From Ornithinimicrobium flavum (lineage in GTDB: Bacteria; Actinomycetota; Actinomycetes; Actinomycetales; Dermatophilaceae), in the NCBI RefSeq assembly GCF_004526345.1, contig NZ_CP038213.1:2170001-2234000 (forward strand): DNA of 64,000 nt. Reading direction: 5' to 3'. The position numbers and the translations under genes were made by a program. How positions within the stretch are numbered: the first letter of the stretch is position 1; each line of letters starts with the position of its first letter. The notes under the pieces were generated by a model. That model did no database searches and was not told the origin of the DNA. It saw only the letters and a list, made by a program, of their open reading frames with translations. Shown in pieces: positions 26,703 through 36,987 of the stretch.

Positions 26703-28020
26703 GCCTCGCCACCCCAGACCAGACCCTCGCGGGCCGTGACGCGCCCTCGCAGGAGCGTCAGGTGCGGGGCCCCCACCAGCTCACGGCCGTGCCAGGGGTT
26801 GTTGCGGGACAAGGACTTGGACAGGGCGCGGTCCACGGTTCCCTTCCGGGTGGGGTCGACGAGGGTGAGGTTGGCGGGCGCACCGGGGGTGATCCCCTGG
26901 CCCTGGGTGGAGAGCCGGGCGATGCGGGCGGGTGCGGTCGACATCACGCGGGCCACGTCGGCCCAGCCCATCCGGCCCGGCTGGACCATGAGGGTGGACA
27001 CGACGCCGAGGGCCGTCTCCAGGCCGAGCATCCCGAAGGCGGCGTCGACGAAGGCGTGCTCCTTGTCCTGCCGGGCGTGGGGGGCGTGGTCGGTCGCGAC
27101 GATGTCGATGGTGCCGTCGGCCAGCGCTTCCTGGAGGACCAGCGCGTCCTCCGTGGGCCGCAGCGGCGGGTTGACCTTGAAGGTCGGGTCGTAGCCGGCG
27201 AGCAGGTCCTGGGTGAGCATGAGGTGGTGGGGCGTCACCTCGGCGGTGACGTCGATCCCCTGCTTCTTGGCCCACCGGACCACCTCGACGCTGCCGGCCG
27301 TCGAGACGTGGGCGATGTGGACCCGCGACCCGGTGTGGCGGGCCAGCATGACGTCCCGGGCGACGACGACCTCCTCGGCGACCGCCGGCCAGCCGGGCAG
27401 CCCGAGCCGGCCGGAGAGCTCCCCCTCGTGGCAGCAGGCGGTGCCGTCGGCCAGGCGCGGGTCCTGGGCGTGCTGGGACACGACGCCGTCGAAGGCCTTG
27501 ACGTACTCGAGCGCGCGGCGCATGAGGCGCGCGTCGTGCACGCAGCGTCCGTCGTCGGAGAAGACGGTGACCCGGGCGCGGGACCGGTGCATGAGGCCCA
27601 GCTCGGCCAGCTCCTCCCCCGCCAGGCCCTTGGTGACCGCCCCCACGGGGTGCACGTCGACGTACCCCGCCCGGCGTCCCAGGTCGAGCACCGTCTCGGC
27701 GATCTCGGCGGTGTCGGTGACCGGCGAGGTGTTGGCCATCGCGAGGACCGCGGTGAAACCGCCCGCGGCCGCGGCCTGCGAGCCGCTCTCGACCGTCTCG
27801 GCGTCCTCGCGACCCGGCTCGCGCAGGTGGGTGTGCAGGTCGACCAGGCCGGGCAGCAGCACCAGACCCTCGGCGTGCAGGGTGCCGGTGCCGGTGGGGG
27901 CGTCGTCCCGGGCCTGCGTCCCCACGGCGGCGATGCGGCCGTCGACCAGCAGGACGTCCTGGGTGCCCTCACCGAGCACGTCGGCGCCGCGGATGAGCAG
28001 GGGCGGGGTGGTGGTCCGTT

Positions 28021-28024
<4 letters not shown>
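26699..28024 (-). CDS. pyrC: dihydroorotase
   Basis: Cyclises carbamoyl-aspartate to dihydroorotate. The 441 residues fit class I dihydroorotases. Metal ligands are visible in '[16 protein letters not shown]' (HxHxR), in the mid-protein '[10 protein letters not shown]' and '[11 protein letters not shown]', and in '[16 protein letters not shown]' (catalytic Asp). GTG 28024 overlaps the pyrB stop as GTGA, so translation is coupled. The open frame continues further upstream inside pyrB and that part was discarded. Confidence 0.95.
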
Positions 28025-29561
<1,537 letters not shown>

Positions 29562-29584
29562 TTAAAGGATGGTGCTCGGGCGCC

Positions 29585-29590
29585 ACTGTA
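29585..29590 (-). promoter_or_regulatory. -10 box of the pyrimidine operon
   Basis: Minus-strand TACAGT fits TANNNT and would start a leader of about 50 nt that includes the PyrR site. The -35 region has no TTGACA-like match. Confidence 0.45.
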
Positions 29591-29634
29591 CTCCAGCCGT
29601 CCCGACCCTCCGCACGACCCTGGGGCGGATCGAC

Positions 29635-29640
29635 TACCGT
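29635..29640 (+). promoter_or_regulatory. -10 box for leaderless sulP
   Basis: TACCGT followed by seven bases and then the GTG start at 29648. At this distance transcription would begin on or next to the start codon, so the mRNA would lack a leader; no Shine-Dalgarno is visible. Confidence 0.55.
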
Positions 29641-29647
29641 CGAGAGC

Positions 29648-31318
29648 GTGAGCCTCCTGCCGGGCGTGGGCGTCCTGCGCGGCTACCAGCGGTCCTGGTG
29701 GCGACCCGACCTGATGGCGGGCCTCACGGTCGGCGCGATGCTCATCCCCCAGTCGATGGCCTACGCCGAGCTGGCCGGGCTCCCGCCCCAGTACGGCTTC
29801 TACGCCGTCCTCGGACCGCTGCTGCTCTACCCTCTCGTCGGCACCAGCCGGCACCTCGGCGTCGGGCCCGAGCCGGGCACGGCCATCCTGGCCGCCACCG
29901 GCGTGGGCGTGCTGGCCGCCGGGGACCCGGGCCGCTACCTCACCCTGATGGCCGCCCTCGCCCTCGTGGTCGGGGCCCTGGCGGTCCTCGGCTCGGTGGC
30001 CCGGCTGGGGTTCATCGCCTCCGTCCTGTCCACGCCGGTGCTGGTGGGATACATCACCGGTGTGGGGCTCACCCTCCTGTCCAGCCAGATCGCCGCGTTC
30101 ACCGGGGTGCCCGTCGAGGCGGACCGCTTCCTCCCCAGGATCGGCGAGCTGCTGCAGGGTCTGGGGTCGGTCCACCTGCCCACGCTGGCCGTGGGCGTCC
30201 TGTCCCTCGCGGTGGTCCTCGGGCTGCGGCGGGTCGCGCCGCGGGTGCCCGGTGCGCTGGTCGCCGTGGGCGTCGCCACCCTGCTGGTGTGGCTGCTGCC
30301 GTCGGCCGGGGTGCCGGTGGTCGGCGCCGTCCCCGAGGGTCTCCCCGCGCCGGTCCTGCCCGACGTCACCGTCGCCGACCTGACGGCGCTGCTCCCGGTC
30401 GCGGCGGGCGTCCTGCTGGTGGGCTTCACCGACAACGTGCTCACCGCCCGGTCGATCGCGACCCGCCAGGGCTACCGCATCGACCCCAACCAGGAGCTGC
30501 TCGCCCTGGGGGTGACCAACCTGTCCGCCGGCGCCCTGCAGGGCTTCCCCGTCTCCTCCAGCGCCAGCCGCACCGCGGTCCCGGCCGCGCTGGGCAGCCG
30601 CACCCAGGCCGTCTCCCTCGTCGCCCTCGCCCTGGTCGTCGCCACCCTGCTGGTCCTGGGCCCCGCACTGGCGCTCATCCCCCGGGCCGCCCTGGCCGCC
30701 GTGATCGTGGCCGCCGCGATCGCCATCATCGACCTGCCGGGCTACCGCGCCCTGTGGCGGGTCAGCCGCCCCGAGGCCCTGCTGGCGGTGGCGGCCGCCC
30801 TGGGGGTGGTCCTCGTGGACGTCCTGGTCGGGGTCCTGGTGGCGGTGGCGCTGTCCGTCCTGGTCGCGCTGGCCCGGATGGCCAGGCCGCACGACGCGGT
30901 GCTCGGCGACCAGCCGGAGCTGGACGGCTGGGTGGAGGTGGACGCCTACCCCGGGGCCCGGGTCGAGCCGGGGCTGCTCGTCTACCGCTTCGACGCCCCG
31001 CTGTTCTTCCTCAACGTCGACCGGTTCCGCAGCCGGGTCCTCGACACGCTCGAGCACAACCCCGGTCAGGAGGAATGGCTGGTGCTCGACTTCGAGGGGG
31101 TGGGCGGTCTGGACGCCACGGCGCTGGCCGGGCTGGCCGAGCTGGTCGACACGCTGCCGGAGCGCGGGATCGAGCGGATCGCCGTGGCCAGGGCCAACGC
31201 CGGGGTCGTGGACCGCCTCCGGCGGGTCGCGCTGCTCGCGCCCGAGGGGCCGCTGCACCACTACCCCACGATCAACGCGGCCGTCCGGGACTTCCGGGCC
31301 AGCCGTGGCCCCGGCTGA
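29648..31318 (+). CDS. SulP-family anion transporter
   Basis: The 556-residue protein has a SulP/SLC26 membrane core: 'RPDLMAGLTVGAMLIPQSMA' region, then 'AYAELAGLPPQYGFYA', 'VGTSRHLGVGPEPGTAILA', multiple hydrophobic spans to about residue 415, and a C-terminal STAS domain from about 435 ('PLFFLNVDRFRSRV', 'WLVLDFEGVGGLDATA'). Substrates in the family are sulfate, bicarbonate or dicarboxylates; not decidable here. The frame is open 30 codons further upstream, but GTG 29648 fits the N-terminus and the leaderless promoter. It is the only plus-strand gene between nusB and pyrR. Confidence 0.88.
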   Translation: MSLLPGVGVLRGYQRSWWRPDLMAGLTVGAMLIPQSMAYAELAGLPPQYGFYAVLGPLLLYPLVGTSRHLGVGPEPGTAILAATGVGVLAAGDPGRYLTLMAALALVVGALAVLGSVARLGFIASVLSTPVLVGYITGVGLTLLSSQIAAFTGVPVEADRFLPRIGELLQGLGSVHLPTLAVGVLSLAVVLGLRRVAPRVPGALVAVGVATLLVWLLPSAGVPVVGAVPEGLPAPVLPDVTVADLTALLPVAAGVLLVGFTDNVLTARSIATRQGYRIDPNQELLALGVTNLSAGALQGFPVSSSASRTAVPAALGSRTQAVSLVALALVVATLLVLGPALALIPRAALAAVIVAAAIAIIDLPGYRALWRVSRPEALLAVAAALGVVLVDVLVGVLVAVALSVLVALARMARPHDAVLGDQPELDGWVEVDAYPGARVEPGLLVYRFDAPLFFLNVDRFRSRVLDTLEHNPGQEEWLVLDFEGVGGLDATALAGLAELVDTLPERGIERIAVARANAGVVDRLRRVALLAPEGPLHHYPTINAAVRDFRASRGPG

Positions 31319-31327
31319 CCGCTGGGC

Positions 31328-31741
31328 TCAGACGAGGGTGGCCTTCACCTCGGAGACCCGCCCCAGCATGCCGTTGACGAACTTCGGGGAGTCGTCGGTC
31401 GACATCGACTCCACCAGCGCGATGGCCTCGGAGATGGCGACCTGGTCGGGGACCTCGTCGTTCCAGACGATCTCCCAGGTGCCCAGCCGGAGGGCGGCCC
31501 GGTCCACCGCCGCCATCCGCTCCAGTGTCCAGCCCTGGGAGTAGGTGGTCAGCGTCTCGTTGATCTCGCCCCAGTGGGCCAGGACACCCCGGACCAGCTC
31601 CACGGCATACTCCGGCAGCGGGTGCTGGGTGGTGGGTGCCGCCAGGCGCTGCTCGAGCAGGTCACCGACGTTGACGCCGCGCTGCTCGGCCTCGAAGAGC
31701 AGCTCCAGGGCACGCTTGCGTGCCTTGGTGCGTGCGGGCAC
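31328..31741 (-). CDS. nusB: transcription antitermination protein NusB
   Basis: The 137-residue all-helical RNA-binding protein acts with NusE (S10) in rRNA antitermination. N-terminal 'TKARKRALELLFEAEQRG' carries the boxA-binding Arg-rich helix. 'VDRAALRLGTWEI' and 'VAISEAIALVES' followed by 'PKFVNGMLGRV' are diagnostic. GTG 31741 is one base downstream of the efp stop. It ends 9 bp from the convergent sulP stop with no obvious terminator between them. Confidence 0.95.
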   Translation of the reverse strand: MPARTKARKRALELLFEAEQRGVNVGDLLEQRLAAPTTQHPLPEYAVELVRGVLAHWGEINETLTTYSQGWTLERMAAVDRAALRLGTWEIVWNDEVPDQVAISEAIALVESMSTDDSPKFVNGMLGRVSEVKATLV

Positions 31742-31742
31742 G

Positions 31743-32303
31743 TCAGCTCACGCGGCCGAGGTAGGACCCGTCACGGGTGTCGACCTTGACCTTGGTGCCG
31801 GCCTCGAGGAACAGGGGGACCTGGATCTCGGCCCCCGTCTCGACGGTCGCCGGCTTGGTGCCGCCGGTGGAACGGTCACCCTGGAGCCCGGGCTCGGTGT
31901 GGGTGATCTCCAGCACGACCGAGGGGGGCAGCTCGACGTAGAGGACCTGGCCCTCGTGCTGGGCGATCATCGCCCGGCCGTTCTCGAGGAGGTACCGGGA
32001 GGCGTCTCCCATCACCTCGGCGCTCACCGGCACCTGCTCGTAGGTCTTCTCGTCCATGAAGATGTAGTCGGCGCCGTCGTTGTACAGGTACTGGTAGTCC
32101 GACCGGTCGACCGTCGCGGTCTCCACCTTGGTGCCGGCGTTGAAGGTCTTGTCGACGATCTTGCCGGAGAGGACGTTCTTCAGCTTGGTGCGCACGAAGG
32201 CCGGGCCCTTGCCGGGCTTGACGTGCTGGAACTCCAGCACCTGCCACAGACCGTGGTCCATCGCCAGGACCATGCCGTTCTTCAGGTCGTTCGTCGTTGC
32301 CAC
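31743..32303 (-). CDS. efp: translation elongation factor P
   Basis: The 186-residue factor relieves ribosome stalling at polyproline. The three-domain layout is complete; the domain I tip loop '[15 protein letters not shown]' carries the conserved Lys, and the C-terminal signature '[19 protein letters not shown]' ends the OB domains. GTG 32303 is preceded by GAAGGAAG. It is followed one base later by nusB. A terminator hairpin and a -10-like TAGACT lie upstream, so efp-nusB probably forms its own unit. Confidence 0.97.
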   Translation of the reverse strand: MATTNDLKNGMVLAMDHGLWQVLEFQHVKPGKGPAFVRTKLKNVLSGKIVDKTFNAGTKVETATVDRSDYQYLYNDGADYIFMDEKTYEQVPVSAEVMGDASRYLLENGRAMIAQHEGQVLYVELPPSVVLEITHTEPGLQGDRSTGGTKPATVETGAEIQVPLFLEAGTKVKVDTRDGSYLGRVS

Positions 32304-32375
32304 AGCGTGCTTCCTTCGCGGGTCGGGAGAGTGGTCGGGGGGCAGACCGGGGCGGACACGGCCTGAACCCGGGCA

Positions 32376-32381
32376 AGTCTA
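32376..32381 (-). promoter_or_regulatory. candidate -10 box for efp-nusB
   Basis: Minus-strand TAGACT lies about 75 nt upstream of the efp start, just past the aroB terminator hairpin. The -35 position falls inside the hairpin, so assignment is tentative. Confidence 0.35.
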
Positions 32382-32382
32382 C

Positions 32383-32409
32383 CGGTGCCGGGGCGTCCTC
32401 CCGGCACCG
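32383..32409 (-). terminator. hairpin terminator after aroB
   Basis: Arms CGGTGCCGGG and CCCGGCACCG (10 bp) with a 7-base loop lie 30 bp past the aroB stop in the 135-bp gap before efp. No T-run. Confidence 0.65.
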
Positions 32410-32438
32410 TCTGCGCCCACCCCGGGGCCGCGGAGCGG

Positions 32439-33521
32439 TCAGCGCAGGGCGTCGTAGGCCGCCCGGAGCTCCTCCTCGGCCGGGCCCTCCAGCCGTCCCG
32501 GCCGGGCGAGCCCCTCGAGGACCACGAACCTCAGCGTCGAGCCCCGCGTCTTCTTGTCCCGGCCCATGGCGACCCGCAGCTCCGGCCACCGGCCACCGGG
32601 GTAGGCCGTGGGCAGGCCCACGGCCGACAGCACCCGGCGGTGCCGGGCCAGCAGGTCCTCGTCGATGAGGCCTCGTCCGGAGGCCAGCTCGGCCACGTAG
32701 ACCATCCCTACGGCGACGGCGTCCCCGTGCCGCCAGGTGTACCCCTCGACCTGCTCGACCGCGTGGGCGAAGGTGTGCCCGTAGTTGAGGATCTCCCGCA
32801 GCGAGGACTCCCTCAGGTCGGCGGCCACCACCTCGGCCTTGACCCCCACCGCCCGGACGACGAGCTCGACCGCCAGGTCGGGGTGGGCGACCGGGTCCAC
32901 GGCGGCGGCCGGGTCGGCCTCCACGAGGTCGAGGATGACCGGGTCGGCGACGAACCCGCACTTGATCACCTCGGCGAGGCCTGAGACGTAGTCGGCGCGC
33001 GGCATACCGGAGAACCAGGAGGGGTCGCACAGCACGGCGGCCGGGGGGTGGAAGGCGCCCACGAGGTTCTTGCCCTCCGCGGTGTTGATGCCGGTCTTGC
33101 CACCGACCGCGGCGTCCACCACCCCGAGCAGCGACGTCGGCAGGTGCACGACCTCCACCCCCCGCAGCCAGGTGGCCGCCGCGAAGCCGGCCAGGTCGGT
33201 GGTCGCCCCGCCCCCGACGCCCACGACGAGGTCGTCCCGGGTGAAGCCCTCCCGTCCCAGCCGGTTCCAGAGCCCGGTGAGCACCTCGGCCGTCTTGGCG
33301 TCCTCGGCGTCCGGCACGACCACGCGCACCGGGTCGGCCCCGGTGTCGCGGAGCGTCCGCTCGGCCTCGTCGGCCACGGCCTCCCGGCCGGGCTGCACGA
33401 CGAGCAGCACCCGTCGGCCCTCCCGGCCGTGGCGTGCCAGCAGTCCTGCCGCCCCGGCACCCACGTGCACCGGGTAGGGGGCCGCTCCCCCCACCTGCAC
33501 CGTGCGCGTCGCCGCGGTCAC
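32439..33521 (-). CDS. aroB: 3-dehydroquinate synthase
   Basis: Second step of the shikimate pathway. The 360-residue protein has the NAD-binding 'DDLVVGVGGGATTDLAGFAA', 'HLPTSLLGVVDAAVGGKTGI' and the zinc/catalytic part 'LREILNYGHTFAHAVE' and 'WRHGDAVAVGM'. GTG 33521 overlaps the aroK stop by 4 bp. It is the last gene of the aroE-A24-aroC-aroK-aroB run; a terminator follows. Confidence 0.96.
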   Translation of the reverse strand: MTAATRTVQVGGAAPYPVHVGAGAAGLLARHGREGRRVLLVVQPGREAVADEAERTLRDTGADPVRVVVPDAEDAKTAEVLTGLWNRLGREGFTRDDLVVGVGGGATTDLAGFAAATWLRGVEVVHLPTSLLGVVDAAVGGKTGINTAEGKNLVGAFHPPAAVLCDPSWFSGMPRADYVSGLAEVIKCGFVADPVILDLVEADPAAAVDPVAHPDLAVELVVRAVGVKAEVVAADLRESSLREILNYGHTFAHAVEQVEGYTWRHGDAVAVGMVYVAELASGRGLIDEDLLARHRRVLSAVGLPTAYPGGRWPELRVAMGRDKKTRGSTLRFVVLEGLARPGRLEGPAEEELRAAYDALR

Positions 33522-34024
33522 AGGGCCGCCGCGATCTCGTCGGCGATCTCCTCGGGGGTGCGCCCCCCGGTGGCCACCCGCAGGGTCGCCAGCGACTCGT
33601 AGGTCGGCCGACGGGCGTCCATCAGCCGGGTCCAGGAGGCGCGGGGGTTGACCAGGAGCAGGGGACGGGAGGCGTCGAAGCCGACCCGTCGCGAGGCGTC
33701 GGCGATGGTGACGTCCAGGAAGACCACGGTGTGGCCCTCCTCGCGGAGCGCGCGGGCGACCGCCTCCTGCATCACCGCTCCCCCGCCGAGGGCCACCACC
33801 CCGGTCTCCTCGCGCAGCGCGCGCAGCACCTCCTCCCGCTCCAGCCGCCGGAACGCCTCCTCGCCGTCCTGGACGAAGATGTCGCTGATGGACCGACCCG
33901 TCGCGCTCTCGACGGCCCGGTCCGTGTCGTGGAGGGTGAGGCCCAGACGCTCGGCGAGCAGCCCGCCGACCGTCGTCTTGCCGGCCCCCGGCGGGCCGAC
34001 GAGCACCGCCCGCGGGCGGCTCAC
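33518..34024 (-). CDS. aroK: shikimate kinase
   Basis: The 168-residue kinase has Walker [12 protein letters not shown], the shikimate-binding '[12 protein letters not shown]', 'GGGAVM' loop, and lid arginines in '[11 protein letters not shown]'. ATG 34024 overlaps the aroC stop by 4 bp; aroB overlaps its own stop by 4 bp, so the three are tightly coupled. Confidence 0.95.
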   Translation of the reverse strand: MSRPRAVLVGPPGAGKTTVGGLLAERLGLTLHDTDRAVESATGRSISDIFVQDGEEAFRRLEREEVLRALREETGVVALGGGAVMQEAVARALREEGHTVVFLDVTIADASRRVGFDASRPLLLVNPRASWTRLMDARRPTYESLATLRVATGGRTPEEIADEIAAAL

Positions 34025-35346
34025 CGGTGGCCCCCGCCGGACGGGGGGCCCTCGGGGTCCACCGTGGCGGGGGCGGCCTCGGTGAACGAGCCGGCCTCGG
34101 TGGCGGGGGTGCGCAGGTGCTCACCGACGGCCGCGAGGTAGGCCGCGTGGTTGCGGGCCACCTCCGGCACGGAGTCCCCGCCGAACTTCTCCAGCACCGC
34201 GTCGGCGAGCACGAGCGCGACCATCGCCTCCGCCACCACGCCGGCCGCGGGGACGGCGCACACGTCCGAGCTCTGGTGGATCGCGGTGGCCGCCTCGCCG
34301 CTGGTCGTGTCGACCGTGCGCAGCGCCCTGGGCACCGTGGAGATGGGCTTCATCGCCGCGCGCACCCTGAGCACCTCACCGGTCGACATGCCGCCCTCGG
34401 TCCCGCCGCTGCGCAGGGCCGCGCGGCGGATGAGACCGTCGTCACCCCGGTCGAGCTCGTCGTGGGCCCGGCTGCCCCGGCGGGCCGCCGTGCGGAAGCC
34501 CTCGCCGACCTCGACCCCCTTGATCGCCTGGATGCCCATGAGCGCGGCAGCCAGCCGCGCGTCCAGACGACGGTCCCAGTGCACGTGCGAGCCCAGGCCC
34601 GGCGGCAGGCCGTAGGCGAGCACCTCCACGACACCACCCACCGTGTCGCCGTCCGCCCGGGCGGCGTCGATCTCGGCCACCATCGCGGCCGAGAGGCTGG
34701 GGTCCAGGGTCCGCACCGGGTCGGCGTCGACGCGCCCCACGTCGTCGGGGCGCGGCAGCGAGACCGGGTCGGGGGCGTCGTCGTCCCAGGACGGCACCCC
34801 GGCCCGCCCGATGCTCACGGTGTGGGAGACCAGGCGAGCGCCGACCGTCTGCTCCAGGAAGGCCGCGGCGACGGCGCCCAGCGCCACCCGTGCGGCGGTC
34901 TCGCGCGCCGAGGCCCGCTCCAGGACGGGTCGGGCCTCGTCGAAGCCGTACTTGGTCATGCCGACGAGGTCGGCGTGCCCGGGCCGGGGCCGGGTGAGCG
35001 GTCGGTTGCGGGCCAGCTCCTGGGGCGCGCCCACGTCGTCGGCCCGACGCAGGGCCGCGTCCTCCACGGGCTCGGGGGCCATCACCGCCTGCCACTTCGG
35101 CCACTCGGTGTTCTCGATCTGCAGGGCCAGCGGGGAGCCGAGGGTGAGCCCGTGCCGCAGGCCTCCCAGGAAGTGCAGCCGGTCGGCCTCAAAGGACATG
35201 CGGGCCCCCCGTCCGTGCCCGAGCCGGCGGCGGGCCAGGGCGGCCTCGACGTCGGCCCGCTCCACCCGGACGCCGGCGGGCAGGCCCTCCAGGACGGCCG
35301 TCAGGGCGGGGCCGTGCGACTCGCCCGCGGTCAACCAACGCAGCAT
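34021..35346 (-). CDS. aroC: chorismate synthase
   Basis: The 441-residue FMN-dependent enzyme makes chorismate from EPSP. The N-terminal '[21 protein letters not shown]' signature (first 20), '[16 protein letters not shown]', and '[17 protein letters not shown]' are present. ATG 35346 has GGAGGA upstream and matches the family start; a GTG six codons earlier was rejected. It is longer than the usual 390-400 residues: a Pro/Ala/Gly-rich tail of about 30-40 residues follows the last conserved segment '[14 protein letters not shown]'. Confidence 0.95.
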   Translation of the reverse strand: MLRWLTAGESHGPALTAVLEGLPAGVRVERADVEAALARRRLGHGRGARMSFEADRLHFLGGLRHGLTLGSPLALQIENTEWPKWQAVMAPEPVEDAALRRADDVGAPQELARNRPLTRPRPGHADLVGMTKYGFDEARPVLERASARETAARVALGAVAAAFLEQTVGARLVSHTVSIGRAGVPSWDDDAPDPVSLPRPDDVGRVDADPVRTLDPSLSAAMVAEIDAARADGDTVGGVVEVLAYGLPPGLGSHVHWDRRLDARLAAALMGIQAIKGVEVGEGFRTAARRGSRAHDELDRGDDGLIRRAALRSGGTEGGMSTGEVLRVRAAMKPISTVPRALRTVDTTSGEAATAIHQSSDVCAVPAAGVVAEAMVALVLADAVLEKFGGDSVPEVARNHAAYLAAVGEHLRTPATEAGSFTEAAPATVDPEGPPSGGGHR

Positions 35347-35401
35347 GACCCCAGATCCTCCCACGCCCGGCGCCCCGGGCCGACCGGTGGGGTGCCGGCC
35401 C

Positions 35402-36121
35402 TCACCCCAGGCCGGGCATGAGCGAGGGCCCCAGCAGCAGGCCGAGCAGGGCCCCGACCATCATCGGCGGGCCGTAGGCGAAGTGACCCTTCCAGCTGAC
35501 CCGGCGACCCACCAGGAGGGCGAGGCCGAAGAGGCCACCCACGAGGAAACCTCCGTAGATCCCCAGCACCACCTCGGGCCAGCCGAACCAGCCGAGCGCC
35601 CCGCCGAGGACGACGGCCAGCTTGACGTCCCCCAGGCCGAGCGCCAGCGACCCCCGGGCCAGCGACACGAGGGCGATGAGCAGGTAGAGCCCACCGGCCC
35701 CGACGGCTCCGAGCAGCGCCCGCACCAGGGGCTGGGGGCCGCCGCCGACGAGCGCCGCCAGCAGCAGGCCTGCGCCCAGCGTGCCCATCGTGGGCCACAT
35801 GATCCGGTCCGGGAGCCGGTGCACGTCGAAGTCCATCGCGGCGAGGCAGACGGCCGCCAGCGACACGACCGCCAGGGTCGCCGTGAGCACCGCCGCCACC
35901 GCGGCCCCCGGCACCGCGGGGTCCTCGACGAACCAGATACGGTGCACCAGCAGCCCCACGACGACCCCCAGGGTGGGCGGCACCCACCACCGACGCCCTG
36001 GGTAGGGCTCCTCGACCTCGTCCGGCTTGCGGTAGGTGGTCTGCTCCAGCCAGCGAGCCACCGGGATGCCGAGCAGGGCGGTGACCACGCCGACGACGAC
36101 CGGCACGTACGTCCCGTTCAC
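35402..36121 (-). CDS. A24-family prepilin peptidase-like aspartic protease
   Basis: The 239-residue polytopic protein has the two A24 aspartate motifs: '[19 protein letters not shown]' (first Asp) and '[16 protein letters not shown]' (GxGD). Family members cleave type IV pilin/Tad-type leader peptides. The methylase zinc domain of classical PilD is absent, as in many actinobacterial TadV/PilD-like proteins. No pilin or secretion ATPase gene lies in the window. GTG 36121 overlaps the aroE stop by 4 bp; aroC follows 55 bp later. It sits within the aromatic operon in many actinobacteria, without known reason. Confidence 0.85.
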   Translation of the reverse strand: MNGTYVPVVVGVVTALLGIPVARWLEQTTYRKPDEVEEPYPGRRWWVPPTLGVVVGLLVHRIWFVEDPAVPGAAVAAVLTATLAVVSLAAVCLAAMDFDVHRLPDRIMWPTMGTLGAGLLLAALVGGGPQPLVRALLGAVGAGGLYLLIALVSLARGSLALGLGDVKLAVVLGGALGWFGWPEVVLGIYGGFLVGGLFGLALLVGRRVSWKGHFAYGPPMMVGALLGLLLGPSLMPGLG

Positions 36122-36987
36122 CCTGCCTCCTCCTCCAGGGCCGCCGCGAGCGCGGTCGACATCTCCCGCACCGGAGCCGGGCACCCGGTCATGAGCTCGA
36201 CCTGCCGGGCCGCCTGGTGCAGCAGCATGGTCGTTCCCCTCACGGCGACGACCCTACCCGCCGTGGCGGACGCGACCGCGTCGGCCAACGGGGTCGGCCA
36301 GGGGGAGTAGACGACGTCGAGCACGACCGGCGGGCGGTCGCCACCGGGGGTGAGGTCGGGTGCCGGTGCACCGGCGGGGAGAGTGCCGACGACGACGTCG
36401 GCCCGCTCCCGGTCCAGCGGTATGCCGTCCGCGAGCGCCCGGACGTGGAACCGCGGCCCCGAGGGCTCGCCGGCGAGCCGGGCCAGGAGCTCCCGGGTGG
36501 CGGGCCGGACCGCGTCGCGCACCAGCAGGTCGATCTCCCCGGCACCGAGGCGGCGCAGGGCCAGGACCGCCGACCGTGCGGTCGCCCCTCCCCCAAGGAC
36601 CACGGCCCGCCGCACCTGGCCCGCACCGGCCTGCTCGAGCGCGACGGCGAGGCCGTGGACGTCGGTGTTGTCGGCATACCAGCCGCCGTCCCGCCGCAGG
36701 AGGGTGTTGGCCGCACCGGCGAGCTCCGCCTCGCTGCTGGCCCGGTCGGCGAGGACGAGCGCCTCCTCCTTGCCCGGCATGGTGACCGAGAGCCCGACCC
36801 ACTCGGGGCCGAGCCCGGCGACGTGCCGGGCAAGCGCGCCGGCCGGCACCTCCTCGCGACCGTAGCGCCACCCCGTCAGGCCGAGCGCCGCGTAGGCCGC
36901 GCCGTGCAGGACCGGGGACAGCGAGTGGGCCATCGGCGACCCCACGACCCCGGCCCGTCGGCCCGTGGGGACCGGCCGGCTCAGCAC
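36118..36987 (-). CDS. aroE: shikimate dehydrogenase
   Basis: The 289-residue NADP-dependent enzyme has substrate residues in 'GVVGSPMAHSLSPVLHGAAY' and 'GLSVTMPGKEEAL' (catalytic Lys), 'YADNTDVHGLAVAL' (catalytic Asp) and the nucleotide loop 'VVLGGGATARSAVLALRR'. I use GTG 36987, which overlaps the mltG stop by 7 bp; a further upstream start at 37011 would overlap by 31 bp. Confidence 0.93.
   Translation of the reverse strand: MLSRPVPTGRRAGVVGSPMAHSLSPVLHGAAYAALGLTGWRYGREEVPAGALARHVAGLGPEWVGLSVTMPGKEEALVLADRASSEAELAGAANTLLRRDGGWYADNTDVHGLAVALEQAGAGQVRRAVVLGGGATARSAVLALRRLGAGEIDLLVRDAVRPATRELLARLAGEPSGPRFHVRALADGIPLDRERADVVVGTLPAGAPAPDLTPGGDRPPVVLDVVYSPWPTPLADAVASATAGRVVAVRGTTMLLHQAARQVELMTGCPAPVREMSTALAAALEEEAG

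Noticed and set aside
32439..34124. Long minus frame fusing aroB with upstream sequence
   Set aside because: The upstream part is aroK read in another frame; the aroB start at 33521 with a 4-bp overlap is better supported.
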